Positions 51,976 to 60,771 of a stretch of 64,000 bases of DNA are shown one piece after another. The stretch is from Arcicella rosea. Lineage in GTDB: Bacteria > Bacteroidota > Bacteroidia > Cytophagales > Spirosomataceae. The first letter of the stretch is position 1, and every line of letters begins with the position of its first letter. The notes under the pieces were generated by a model. It made no database searches and was not told where the DNA came from. It saw nothing but the letters and a program-made list of their open reading frames with translations. The DNA is taken from NCBI RefSeq assembly GCF_040543805.1, contig NZ_JBEUMS010000014.1:1-64000 (forward strand), in the 5' to 3' direction. A program made the position numbers and the translations under genes.

Positions 51976-54462
51976 ATGAGTCTAGATAAAAACTTTTTAA
52001 ATAACCTTAAGCTTGCCGAAATTTCTGATTTCGATGGCATTGAATTAATTCCTCTTGGTTCAGAAGGAGTTGATGATGAAAAACTTGGAAAACTTACTGA
52101 CGAATTACCAATATTACCTATTCGAAATGTTATTTTATTCCCCGGAATGGTAATTCCAATTACTGTTGGAAGACAAAAATCTGTTCGACTTGTCAAAAAA
52201 GCTTACAAAGGAAATAGAACCATTGGTGTAATCACACAAGCCAATCCGAATAAAGAAGAACCCGTTGGTGAAGATTTATACAAAGTTGGAACGGTAGCGC
52301 ATATCATTAAAATGATTGTTTTACCGGGCGGAAACACTACGATTATTGTTCAAGGACGCAAGCGTTTTGAAGTAGATAATTATATCAAAACAGAGCCAAA
52401 CCTTATTGCGAAAGTAAAATACTTAGAAGATAATTTGCCTTCTAAACTCAATAAAGAGAATAAAGCTTTGATTCAATCTTTGCGAGAAATGGCTACAAGA
52501 ATTTTGTTCTTGAACCCAGAAATTCCTCGTGAAGCACAAATTGCTTTAGATAATATTGAATCTCCAAACTTTCTGATTCACTTTCTTTCTGCCAATGTCA
52601 ATGCTGAACTAGCCGAAAAACAACAATTGTTAGAAACAATTAATGGACTTGAGCAGGCTAGAAAATTACTTGAATTAATGATGACCGATATTGATTTATT
52701 GGAAATCAAGCGTGAAATTCAAAGTAAAGCAAGTAGCGATATTGATCAGCAACAGCGTGATTATTATTTGCGTCAGCAAATTAAAGTTTTGCAAGAAGAA
52801 TTGGGTGTTGATAGTCCAGAAGCCGAACTTGATAAAATCAGAGCAAAAGGAGCGAACAAAAAATGGAGTAAGGAAGTCGGTGACCATTTCCAAAAAGAAT
52901 TAGCCAAATTACAACGCACCAATTCGATGTCGGCAGAATATCCGATGTTGATGAATTATGTTGAATTATTGGTTGATTTACCTTGGAATGAAATCACGAA
53001 AGACAATTTCGACCTAAAGAAAGCCCAAAAAGTACTTGATTCAGACCATTTCGGACTAGAAAAAGTAAAAGAAAGAATCATAGAATACTTAGCCGTATTA
53101 AAAATGAAGGGCAATATGAAAGCCCCAATTTTATGTTTATACGGCCCTCCAGGCGTTGGTAAAACTTCTCTAGGGAAATCTGTAGCTAAAGCTTTAGGTA
53201 GAAAATATGTAAGAATGGCATTGGGTGGTTTACATGATGAATCTGAAATCAGAGGACACCGTAAAACCTACATCGGTGCTATGCCAGGAAAATTAATCCA
53301 AAATATTAAAAAAGCAGGTTCAGCGAATCCAGTTTTTATTTTGGATGAAATTGATAAAGTTGGCTCAGACCACCGTGGCGATCCTTCTTCGGCTTTGTTA
53401 GAAGTACTAGATCCAGAACAAAACAATGCGTTCATGGATAATTACTTGGAAATTGAATATGATCTTTCTAAAGTATTGTTCATCGCTACGGCAAACTCTT
53501 TGGATAGTATTCATCCCGCACTTCGTGACCGTATGGAAATCATTGACATCAGTGGTTATACGATGGAAGAGAAAGTACAAATTGCCAAAAAACACCTTGT
53601 TCCAAAACAAAAAGAAGAGCATGGTTTAGAAAATAAAACCTTGAATATTACGGATGCTGCTTTACAAAAATTAATTGAAGGCTACACTCGTGAATCTGGC
53701 GTTAGAAAACTAGAACAACAAGTAGGTAAATTGATTAGAAAAGTAACGAAATCAATTGCCATGCAAGAAGAATATCCAAAGGTGATTAAACCAGAGGAAG
53801 TGGTGAAGTTATTAGGACAAGAGTATTTCGATAAAGATTTGTACGAAACAAACGATACTGCTGGTGTAGTTACAGGTTTAGCTTGGACACCCGTTGGAGG
53901 CGATATTTTATTCATTGAGTCAATCTTGAATCGTGGAAAAGGTGGCGTTACTTTATCGGGTCAGTTAGGTGATGTAATGAAAGAATCAGCGATGGCAGCG
54001 CTTTCATATTTAAGAGCCCATGCTGATGAATATGGTATTGACTATCGTATTTTCGATTATTATAACCTTCATATTCACGTTCCAGCAGGTGCAGTTCCTA
54101 AAGATGGACCATCGGCAGGGATTACGATGACAACGTCTATCGCTTCTGCTTTAACACAGCGTAAAGTAAAGCCTAATTTGGCTATGACTGGCGAAGTAAC
54201 CTTGCGTGGTAAAGTATTGCCAGTTGGTGGTATCAAAGAAAAGATTTTAGCTGCTAAACGTGCAGGAATTCAAGAGATTATTTTATGTCATAAAAACAGA
54301 AAAGACATCGAAGAAATCACGCCGTCTTATATTTCAGATCTCACTTTCCATTATGTAGATATGGTAGATGAAGTACTGAAAATTGCCTTAATGGAAGAAA
54401 AGGTGTCAAAACCAATCAATTTTATTTTTCCTGAAGATAAGCGAGAAGTAATTTTAAATTAA
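51976..54462 (+). CDS. lon: ATP-dependent Lon protease
   Basis: A cytoplasmic AAA+ serine protease for damaged and regulatory proteins. The N-terminal LON domain has LPILPIRNVILFPGMVIPI, a long coiled-coil follows, and the AAA module has Walker A YGPPGVGKTSLG and Walker B FILDEIDK. The protease domain carries the catalytic Ser in PKDGPSAGITM and Lys in GGIKEKILAAKRAGI. At 828 residues it is full length with a slightly extended N-terminus. Confidence 0.97.
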   Translation: MSLDKNFLNNLKLAEISDFDGIELIPLGSEGVDDEKLGKLTDELPILPIRNVILFPGMVIPITVGRQKSVRLVKKAYKGNRTIGVITQANPNKEEPVGEDLYKVGTVAHIIKMIVLPGGNTTIIVQGRKRFEVDNYIKTEPNLIAKVKYLEDNLPSKLNKENKALIQSLREMATRILFLNPEIPREAQIALDNIESPNFLIHFLSANVNAELAEKQQLLETINGLEQARKLLELMMTDIDLLEIKREIQSKASSDIDQQQRDYYLRQQIKVLQEELGVDSPEAELDKIRAKGANKKWSKEVGDHFQKELAKLQRTNSMSAEYPMLMNYVELLVDLPWNEITKDNFDLKKAQKVLDSDHFGLEKVKERIIEYLAVLKMKGNMKAPILCLYGPPGVGKTSLGKSVAKALGRKYVRMALGGLHDESEIRGHRKTYIGAMPGKLIQNIKKAGSANPVFILDEIDKVGSDHRGDPSSALLEVLDPEQNNAFMDNYLEIEYDLSKVLFIATANSLDSIHPALRDRMEIIDISGYTMEEKVQIAKKHLVPKQKEEHGLENKTLNITDAALQKLIEGYTRESGVRKLEQQVGKLIRKVTKSIAMQEEYPKVIKPEEVVKLLGQEYFDKDLYETNDTAGVVTGLAWTPVGGDILFIESILNRGKGGVTLSGQLGDVMKESAMAALSYLRAHADEYGIDYRIFDYYNLHIHVPAGAVPKDGPSAGITMTTSIASALTQRKVKPNLAMTGEVTLRGKVLPVGGIKEKILAAKRAGIQEIILCHKNRKDIEEITPSYISDLTFHYVDMVDEVLKIALMEEKVSKPINFIFPEDKREVILN

Positions 54463-54466
54463 TCAT

Positions 54467-54501
54467 AAAAAAAGCGGAGGACCTAAATCTTCCGCTTTTT
54501 T
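54467..54501. terminator. Bidirectional terminator between lon and the PorE-like gene
   Basis: A 14-bp stem AAAAAAGCGGAGGA/TCTTCCGCTTTTTT with a 6-nt loop, with A- and T-runs at both ends. Confidence 0.88.
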
Positions 54502-54517
54502 ATTTTGCTTTCGTTTC

Positions 54518-56506
54518 TTACTTCACCGAAAGTACTTTAAATTCTGTTCTACGATTTAGCTGATGCTCTTCTTCTGTACAATTTACACCGTCGGCGCATT
54601 TATTTACTAGTTGACTTTCACCATAACCTTTAGCTACAATTCTGGCAGAAGAAATTCCTTTTGAGATAATATAAGCAACTGCTGCATCTGCTCTTCTTTG
54701 TGATAATTTGGCATTATACTCTGTCGTCGCTCTTGAATCGGTATGTGAACCTAATTCTAGCCTAATAGTTGGATTATCATTCAAAATCTGAACAATTTTA
54801 TCTAATTCTGGCGAAGCGTCACTTCTAATATCTGCTTTATCTAAATCATAATAAATTGGGGCGATTTGGAAGATTTTTGTGATTTCTTTCCCTACTTCTG
54901 GTTTATCTAATTTAATACTTGCATAAAAAGTAGTATCCGTTTCCGCTTTTGTGAGAAGCTCTAATGGAACCGATTTTCCAAGCATCGTAAAAGGTTCACG
55001 TTTGGTGAAATAACCATTTTTCTCTGTTACAATCGTATAAGATTTATCTTCTTCCATTTTCACTTTGCCAAAAGTACCTTCCGATTTTGTGTAAATTTCC
55101 TCAATAGCTTGGTTAGTAGAGTTATCAATAATTGCCACCTTTACTTCATCCAATGGCTGATTATTCATATCAGTAATACTTCCAGCTAAGAAATAACGAA
55201 TAATTTTCTTTTTAGGTGTTTCTTTAGCAATTACTGGAACATCGTACTTTTTATCTGGCTGAGTATTCTCGAAATAATAAATATCATCATCTCCTTTTCC
55301 TGAATCTCTATTTGAGGCGAAATACCCTTTGGTAGAATCTATCGCAACCAAACCAAAATCATCAAAACGAGAATTCAAAGGAATACCTAAATGCTCTACT
55401 GCAATCTCTCCATTTTTACGAGTTGCCACAAATAAATCTAAACCTCCTAAGCCTGCGTGTCCATCCGAAGAAAAATATAGTTTTCCATCTGCTGAAACAT
55501 AAGGAAACATTTCATCACCAGCGGTATTAATGTCTGCACCTAAATTGATGGCTCTGCCGAATCTACCTGCATTGTCAATATTGGCACGATACAAATCTAT
55601 ACCGCCTTTTCCACCTGCACGATTTGAACCAAAATAAAGGGTTTTATTATCGGCAGAAAAAGATGGACAACCGTCCCAAGCCAAAGAGTCTGATACTGAG
55701 ATGATTTCTGGTTCAGTCCAAACGCCATCAATATTTCTTGAAATGTATAAATCAACATCTGGTGATTCATCTGAACGTTTTCCTGCATTTCCTCTAGCAA
55801 AAACCATCATTTTGCCATCTTTTGAAAATGTTGGCGTTCCTTCATTTGCATTATTTTTGAAGATTGTCGTGCTGAAAAGTGTTGGATTGCCCAATTCTGT
55901 TGGACTATTCAAAGCCGCTCTGTATAAACCCAAGTAAGGTAAACCGTTATTTTTATAGATAATGTCTTTGCGTGAAGCCGTAAAAATCAAATCGTTTCCT
56001 TGAATAATCGGAGCAAACTCAGCACCCGTAGAATTGATATTCAAAGGTTTTAATTCGATGTACGTTTTTTTATTGGCTAAAGCTTCTACTTCCTCTAATT
56101 GGTCGATTTCAGCTTGGGCTTTACTTTTGAATAATTTACTTGGCACTCCCGATAGATACTTCTCTAAATTTTGAGCAGCTTCTTGATATTTCCCTTGCAT
56201 TTTTTGCGTGGTAGCCAAGTGATAGCGCAAATCATTTTCTCTGCTTCCCGCAGCTAATGCTTTTTCATAAAATTCGCCTGCTAAAATACTTCGATTCGAT
56301 AATCGAAACGATTCGGCAAGTAAATAATTCGTTTTAGCCAATTCATAATTTGCTGCAGATGCCTTTTTTAATTCTTTAATGGCTAATTCGTATTCACCAT
56401 TGTCAAATTTTTTCTGACCTTTTTTAAACGATTGAAGTGCTGAATTACAACTATTCAACAAGATTATCGCAGAGAAAAGAGCTATAAGTTGACGAAATTT
56501 TTGCAT
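54518..56506 (-). CDS. OmpA-family lipoprotein with TPR, PD40 and CRD domains (PorE-like)
   Basis: A 662-residue lipoprotein (lipobox LNSC near 17-20). Domain order: TPR helices (about 30-130), a PD40/WD40-like beta propeller (about 150-410; repeats such as APIIQGNDLIFTASR, GKMMVFARGN, FSADNKTLYFGSNRAGGKGGIDLY), a carboxypeptidase-regulatory-like domain (LAGSITDMNNQPLDEVKVAII), and a C-terminal OmpA peptidoglycan-binding domain (YYDLDKADIRSDASPEL, ELGSHTDSR, NRRTEFKV). The same order is known for PorE of the type IX secretion system, though paralogs exist, so the assignment is tentative. Confidence 0.87.
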   Translation of the reverse strand: MQKFRQLIALFSAIILLNSCNSALQSFKKGQKKFDNGEYELAIKELKKASAANYELAKTNYLLAESFRLSNRSILAGEFYEKALAAGSRENDLRYHLATTQKMQGKYQEAAQNLEKYLSGVPSKLFKSKAQAEIDQLEEVEALANKKTYIELKPLNINSTGAEFAPIIQGNDLIFTASRKDIIYKNNGLPYLGLYRAALNSPTELGNPTLFSTTIFKNNANEGTPTFSKDGKMMVFARGNAGKRSDESPDVDLYISRNIDGVWTEPEIISVSDSLAWDGCPSFSADNKTLYFGSNRAGGKGGIDLYRANIDNAGRFGRAINLGADINTAGDEMFPYVSADGKLYFSSDGHAGLGGLDLFVATRKNGEIAVEHLGIPLNSRFDDFGLVAIDSTKGYFASNRDSGKGDDDIYYFENTQPDKKYDVPVIAKETPKKKIIRYFLAGSITDMNNQPLDEVKVAIIDNSTNQAIEEIYTKSEGTFGKVKMEEDKSYTIVTEKNGYFTKREPFTMLGKSVPLELLTKAETDTTFYASIKLDKPEVGKEITKIFQIAPIYYDLDKADIRSDASPELDKIVQILNDNPTIRLELGSHTDSRATTEYNAKLSQRRADAAVAYIISKGISSARIVAKGYGESQLVNKCADGVNCTEEEHQLNRRTEFKVLSVK

Positions 56507-56832
56507 AGTTTTCTTTAAGAGAATTGATTTGATTAATCTGAGTAAGCTAAACTTATCTTTTCACAAACCTTTAAAAGGAATAAAATTCACTCAGAATACG
56601 GTAAATATAACCAATTTATAAACGAGTTTTGGCGTAAAATGATTGTACTTGATAGATTTTAATTTAGTCTTAAAATTCAAACAAATCTAAATTGATAAAA
56701 CAGGGAGTTTTTAGGATGCTATTTTACCGCATTTCGAGAAGCTTCGAGTTGGTAAAATCAGACTTAATAAACCAAGAAAAAAATATTTGAAAATTTGTAC
56801 TTTAATAAGTATTTAAAGTTTAAAATATATTG

Positions 56833-56860
56833 TACCTTTGCGAGCCTTTTGCCAAAAGGC
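56833..56860 (+). promoter_or_regulatory. Strong -7 box and 5'-terminal hairpin of the pseudouridine synthase mRNA
   Basis: TACCTTTG (56833-56840) matches TAnnTTTG exactly. A hairpin GCCTTTT-GCC-AAAAGGC (56844-56860) begins at or next to the predicted start and is followed by AATTTTT. The mRNA would thus start with a hairpin and carry a leader of about 185 nt. It may protect the 5' end or act as an early terminator. The remaining 56507-57030 gap also has an imperfect inverted repeat, ATTTTACC/GGTAAAAT, at 56721-56758. Confidence 0.6.
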
Positions 56861-57030
56861 AATTTTTAAGTTTCTGAAAGTGAATAACTTATTTTTAATT
56901 ATTCAATAAATTATTTCGCTATTCAGCCATTTGAAAATTTTATTTTACAGCAGTGATGTTGCAATATTTTAACTAAGACATCTGCGATTTAGAAACAGAT
57001 AATTTTCTAGAATCGTCGATAAAATTAACA

Positions 57031-59049
57031 ATGAGAAAGCGAATCGAAAAAGAAGATTTGGGCTTCGAGAGAAGACAACAAACTCGTGAAAGAAAAGACG
57101 AGTTAAGCCGTGAATTAGGACGTGAAGTGCCTGCAAGAAAGACTTACGGAGGCGAGAGACCTCAAGGAGAAAGAAGAGAGTTCAACTCAGGTGAACGTCG
57201 TGACTTCAAACCACAAGGAGAAAGAAGAGAATTTAATTCTGGTGAACGTCGTGATTTCAAACCACAAGGGGAAAGAAGAGAATTTAATTCTGGCGAGCGT
57301 CGTGAATTCAAACCTCAAAGGGAAAGAAGAGAATTTAACTCAGGCGAGCGTCGTGATTTTAAACCACAGGGAGAAAGAAGAGAATTTAACTCAGGTGAGC
57401 GTCGTGATTTCAAACCACAGGGAGAAAGAAGAGAATTCAACTCAGGCGAACGTCGTGAATTCAAACCACAAGGTGAAAGAAGAGAGTTCAACTCTGGTGA
57501 GCGTCGTGAATTTAAGCCTCAAGGCGAAAGAAGAGAATTTAACTCAGGCGAACGTCGTGATTTCAAACCTCAAAGCGAAAGAAGAGAATTTAACTCAGGT
57601 GAACGTCGTGAATTCAAACCACAAGGAGAAAGAAGAGAATTTAATTCAGGCGAACGTCGTGATTTCAAACCACAAGGGGAAAGAAGAGAATTTAACTCAG
57701 GCGAACGTCGTGAATTTAAACCACAAGGCGAAAGAAGAGAATTTAACTCAGGCGAACGTCGTGATTTCAAACCACAAGGTGAAAGAAGAGAATTTAACTC
57801 AGGCGAACGTCGTGAATTTAAACCACAAGGCGAAAGAAGAGAATTCAACTCAGGCGAACGTCGTGATTTCAAACCACAAGGAGAAAGAAGAGAATTCAAC
57901 TCAGGCGAACGTCGTGATTTCAAACCACAAGGAGAAAGAAGAGAATTCAACTCAGGCGAACGTCGTGAATTTAAACCACAAGGCGAAAGAAGAGAATTTA
58001 ACTCAGAGCGTCGTGACTTCAAACCACAAGGTGATAAGCCAGCTTTTGAACGCAAAGAGTTTGTAGATAAAAGAAAGCCTGTAGGCAAGAGATTTGATAA
58101 AGGTGACTTTAACAAGCCTCGTCCAGATGCAGGAAGTTTTGAAAAAAAAAGTAGAAGCGAAAGACCCGAAAAAACTTTTGGTTCTGCCAAAGCAAATTTC
58201 GGAGGAGAGAATCTTTTTAAAGCACACAGACCAGTAGAACAGTCTGATAAATGGACTCCGAACTACAAACTTGATAAGTACAAAGATACTGCACCAAGAA
58301 AAGTTCAGAAATTGATTGAAAAATCAGAGCATAAATCTAATTCAGATGTACGTTTGAACCGTTATATTGCTAATTCAGGCGTTTGTTCTCGTCGTGAAGC
58401 TGATGATTTAATTAAAGCGGGTGCTATTAAAGTAAATGGCGAAGTCGTTACTGAAATGGGTTATCAAGTAAAACCTGGCGACATCGTTAAGTACGGAACG
58501 AAGAAATTGAATCGTGAGAAAATGGTTTATGTTTTGGTAAACAAACCAAAAGATTTTATCACCACGACTGAAGACCCGAACGACCGTAAAACAGTAATGG
58601 ATTTAGTGAAAAATGCTTGCGAAGAACGTATCTACCCAGTAGGTCGTTTAGACAGAAACACGACTGGTCTTTTATTGTTGACGAACGATGGTGAATTAGC
58701 CGATAAATTGACTCACCCTTCTAACGAAATCGAAAAGTTATACCAAGTAGAATTAGACAAACCTTTGACAGAAGAACATTTCGAGAAAATCAAAGCGGGC
58801 GTTACTTTAGAAGACGGTGAAATCAAAGCAGATGAACTAGGAATGGTTACGCCTGATGGAATGGTTGTTGGTATTAAAATTCACTCAGGTCGTAATAGAA
58901 TCGTTAGACGTATCTTTGAATCACTAGGTTACGAAGTATTAAAATTAGATAGAACTACTTTCGCAGGTTTAAGCAAAAAGGATTTACCAAGAGGAACTTG
59001 GCGTTTCTTATCTGAAAGAGAAGTGGTGAAATTGAAATTTTTTAAATAA
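57031..59049 (+). CDS. RsuA/RluB-type 23S/16S rRNA pseudouridine synthase with repetitive basic extension
   Basis: A 672-residue protein. Residues 46-333 are 17 copies of a 17-residue unit, GERREFNSGERRDFKPQ, alternating RDF and REF, highly charged and probably disordered. A Lys/Arg-rich linker leads to an S4 RNA-binding domain (about 435-490; VRLNRYIANSGVCSRREADDLI) and the catalytic domain, with Asp in VGRLDRNTTGLLLLTND and the end motif GRNRIVRRIFESLGYEV. The catalytic part is normal RsuA/RluB size; the extension triples the protein. It could act as an RNA-binding tether on the ribosome. The repeats are 51 bp each in DNA and nearly identical, so their copy number is likely variable. Confidence 0.9.
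   Translation: MRKRIEKEDLGFERRQQTRERKDELSRELGREVPARKTYGGERPQGERREFNSGERRDFKPQGERREFNSGERRDFKPQGERREFNSGERREFKPQRERREFNSGERRDFKPQGERREFNSGERRDFKPQGERREFNSGERREFKPQGERREFNSGERREFKPQGERREFNSGERRDFKPQSERREFNSGERREFKPQGERREFNSGERRDFKPQGERREFNSGERREFKPQGERREFNSGERRDFKPQGERREFNSGERREFKPQGERREFNSGERRDFKPQGERREFNSGERRDFKPQGERREFNSGERREFKPQGERREFNSERRDFKPQGDKPAFERKEFVDKRKPVGKRFDKGDFNKPRPDAGSFEKKSRSERPEKTFGSAKANFGGENLFKAHRPVEQSDKWTPNYKLDKYKDTAPRKVQKLIEKSEHKSNSDVRLNRYIANSGVCSRREADDLIKAGAIKVNGEVVTEMGYQVKPGDIVKYGTKKLNREKMVYVLVNKPKDFITTTEDPNDRKTVMDLVKNACEERIYPVGRLDRNTTGLLLLTNDGELADKLTHPSNEIEKLYQVELDKPLTEEHFEKIKAGVTLEDGEIKADELGMVTPDGMVVGIKIHSGRNRIVRRIFESLGYEVLKLDRTTFAGLSKKDLPRGTWRFLSEREVVKLKFFK
57166..58029 (+). 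repeat. 51-bp coding tandem repeat (17 units)
   Basis: Seventeen in-frame units, each 51 bp except the last, which lacks one codon. Units differ mostly at third positions and at a GAT/GAC versus GAA switch. The repeat keeps long frames open in other phases and on the other strand; those are not genes. Confidence 0.95.
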
Positions 59050-59119
59050 GCTATCAGCATTGAGCAGTAAGCCATGAGATTTTTTATATAGTCGAATCTT
59101 TTCTCTCAATCCATTTTAT

Positions 59120-59157
59120 AAAAAGCTCCGCAGGATTTATTTCTGTGGAGCTTTTTT
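59120..59157 (+). terminator. Terminator of the pseudouridine synthase gene
   Basis: AAAAAGCTCC-G-CAG pairs with CTG-T-GGAGCTTTTTT around a 9-nt loop, followed by a T-run. Confidence 0.85.
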
Positions 59158-59211
59158 ACTTATTTTTAATCGAATAAACATTCATTTGGCGACCAAAAAG
59201 ACGAAAAAATC

Positions 59212-59240
59212 AAAAAAGCCACTGAAATTCAGCGGCTTTT
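59212..59240 (-). terminator. Terminator of the AraC-family gene
   Basis: On the minus strand AAAAGCC-G-CTGAA pairs with TTCAG-T-GGCTTTTTT, followed by GATTTTTTC. It lies about 65 nt after the regulator's stop. Confidence 0.8.
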
Positions 59241-59305
59241 CTAATATCTAAACAACTTTATAAACATAATCTCGAAGCTCATCGCTCAAAGCTAACAGCT
59301 GCTAA

Positions 59306-60232
59306 TTACAAATTCATTAACGATTCTCTACGTCTCATTTTTCCTGCAGGAATACCAAACATCATTTTGAAACGACGACAGAAGTATGCAGTATCTTTAT
59401 AACCTACATCAGCGCCAATCGCACGAATAGATTTCTTAGAAGTTCTTAACAAACCTACAGCCGCTTCCATTCTTTGATATTCGATATAATCTTGAGGATT
59501 AATACCTGTCAACATTTTGAAATACTGACCAACGTAGTCTTCAGAAACGTTTGCAACGTTTGCTAATACTTTATTCGATAAATCTCCACCGATATTATCT
59601 TTGATATATGCAAAAATATCAATCAAGCGTGGATCTTTGAAATAAGTACTGTTGGTTGCTAATTGCTCAACAAACAAACGGTTTTTGATGATGTAACGAA
59701 TAATTTCGATAACAATCTCTTCCGTTTTAATTTTGATGACACGACCTTTACCAAGAATATCCGTCATATCTTCTTTCAAAATCTCCGCTAGCATGTGTGC
59801 TAGTTTATCGTCTCTTTTGATTAAGAATGGTGGAATATCTAGAGAAGTAAAGAAGTTTACCGAATCAAAAACTTTTGCCTCAAAAGCAACCATACCAAAT
59901 GAATTCTCCATTTGCCCGATTCTTGAAGGCTCAAGGTTATATTCAAAATAAGACTCTCTATGAGTCATAAATTCCTCATTTGATATAGCTTTTGGTTTGT
60001 CAGCATTACCATAGGTTATCGAAAGCATTTTTCCACCAGGGATAAAAAGCATGTCTCCAACCTCAGCATGGATTGCTTCCTCGCCAAAAGAAACCTCGCC
60101 GTTGTACAAAATCAAGAGTGTATTTTCTACATCATAAAAGTTTTTGATACGGATAGGTTGTAATATTCTAATGTTACGTGACTTGATAAACTTCACGCCT
60201 AGCGATTCAATTATCTTATTATAATCTTCCAT
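59306..60232 (-). CDS. AraC-family transcriptional regulator
   Basis: A 308-residue regulator with an N-terminal cupin-like sensory part (VENTLLILYNGEVSFGEEAIHAEVGDMLFIPGG). The C-terminal AraC DNA-binding domain has the first HTH VSEDYVGQYFKMLTGINPQDYI and the second with IRAIGADVGYKDTAYFCRRFKMMFG. An inverted repeat lies 36 nt upstream and is a probable autoregulatory operator. The ligand is unknown, and the adjacent genes do not reveal a target. Confidence 0.9.
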   Translation of the reverse strand: MEDYNKIIESLGVKFIKSRNIRILQPIRIKNFYDVENTLLILYNGEVSFGEEAIHAEVGDMLFIPGGKMLSITYGNADKPKAISNEEFMTHRESYFEYNLEPSRIGQMENSFGMVAFEAKVFDSVNFFTSLDIPPFLIKRDDKLAHMLAEILKEDMTDILGKGRVIKIKTEEIVIEIIRYIIKNRLFVEQLATNSTYFKDPRLIDIFAYIKDNIGGDLSNKVLANVANVSEDYVGQYFKMLTGINPQDYIEYQRMEAAVGLLRTSKKSIRAIGADVGYKDTAYFCRRFKMMFGIPAGKMRRRESLMNL

Positions 60233-60267
60233 TTTGCATCGTAATTTGGGTAATTGGAATTATAGAG

Positions 60268-60320
60268 CATTTAATTTTGGACAAAACTAATAAATCCATG
60301 TAAAATTCCAAAATTAAATG
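60268..60320. promoter_or_regulatory. Inverted-repeat operator candidate upstream of the AraC-family gene
   Basis: CATTTAATTTTGGA (60268-60281) and TCCAAAATTAAATG (60307-60320) are perfect 14-bp inverses separated by 25 bp, with centres 39 bp apart. A degenerate third copy (TTTAATATTTGGA, near 60424-60436) lies further upstream. Spacing and position suit binding by an AraC-type regulator. The rest of the 60233-60771 gap shows no gene. Confidence 0.6.
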
Positions 60321-60771
60321 TAAAAAAGTGTTATATAATTATTTAACGGTAAAATACTTCCGCCATTCAAATTTATTGTAATATCCTAAGAATTGAAAAT
60401 TTGGTAGATTTTTTTTTGAAAATTTAATATTTGGAATTTTAGGGGATTTTTGCCAATTCAATTATTTTTTCACAAAAAAAGCCTCTTAAAACTCTATTAC
60501 GATAGAAAGAATCTGCTGTTATTGACGGCTAGGAAGTCATACTCTTTCTTTTAATATTACAACTTTTCTGCTAAGATGCAAGGGAGATTTGAGTAATTAT
60601 TTTTACAAAACACAAAAGATTCTCCTGAGTAATATTTCTCATCTCGAAAAATACATACTAAGTATAAAACTGAGATAAGTAATGACTATAAATATGCTTC
60701 GGTTATATATTACTTCTTAAAATTAAAAATGCGCAATTCAAACTATAAATGTTGCAATTTGAAAAAAACTT

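Larger units (their letters stand above)
59049..59303. repeat. Intergenic AGCT-type repeat element, copy 3
   Basis: AGCTATCAGCATTGAGC (59049-59065) abuts the pseudouridine synthase stop. An inverted relative, GCTCAAAGCTAACAGCT (59284-59300), ends 5 nt before the AraC gene stop. Both flanks fit the 17-mer family seen at 17751-17767 and in the trp operon. The interior carries one terminator for each convergent gene. Confidence 0.6.

Noticed and set aside
57122..58190. Long frames in another plus phase (314 codons) and on the minus strand (206 codons) across the 51-bp repeats
   Set aside because: They arise because the repeat length is a multiple of three. The frame with the S4 and pseudouridine synthase domains is the real gene.
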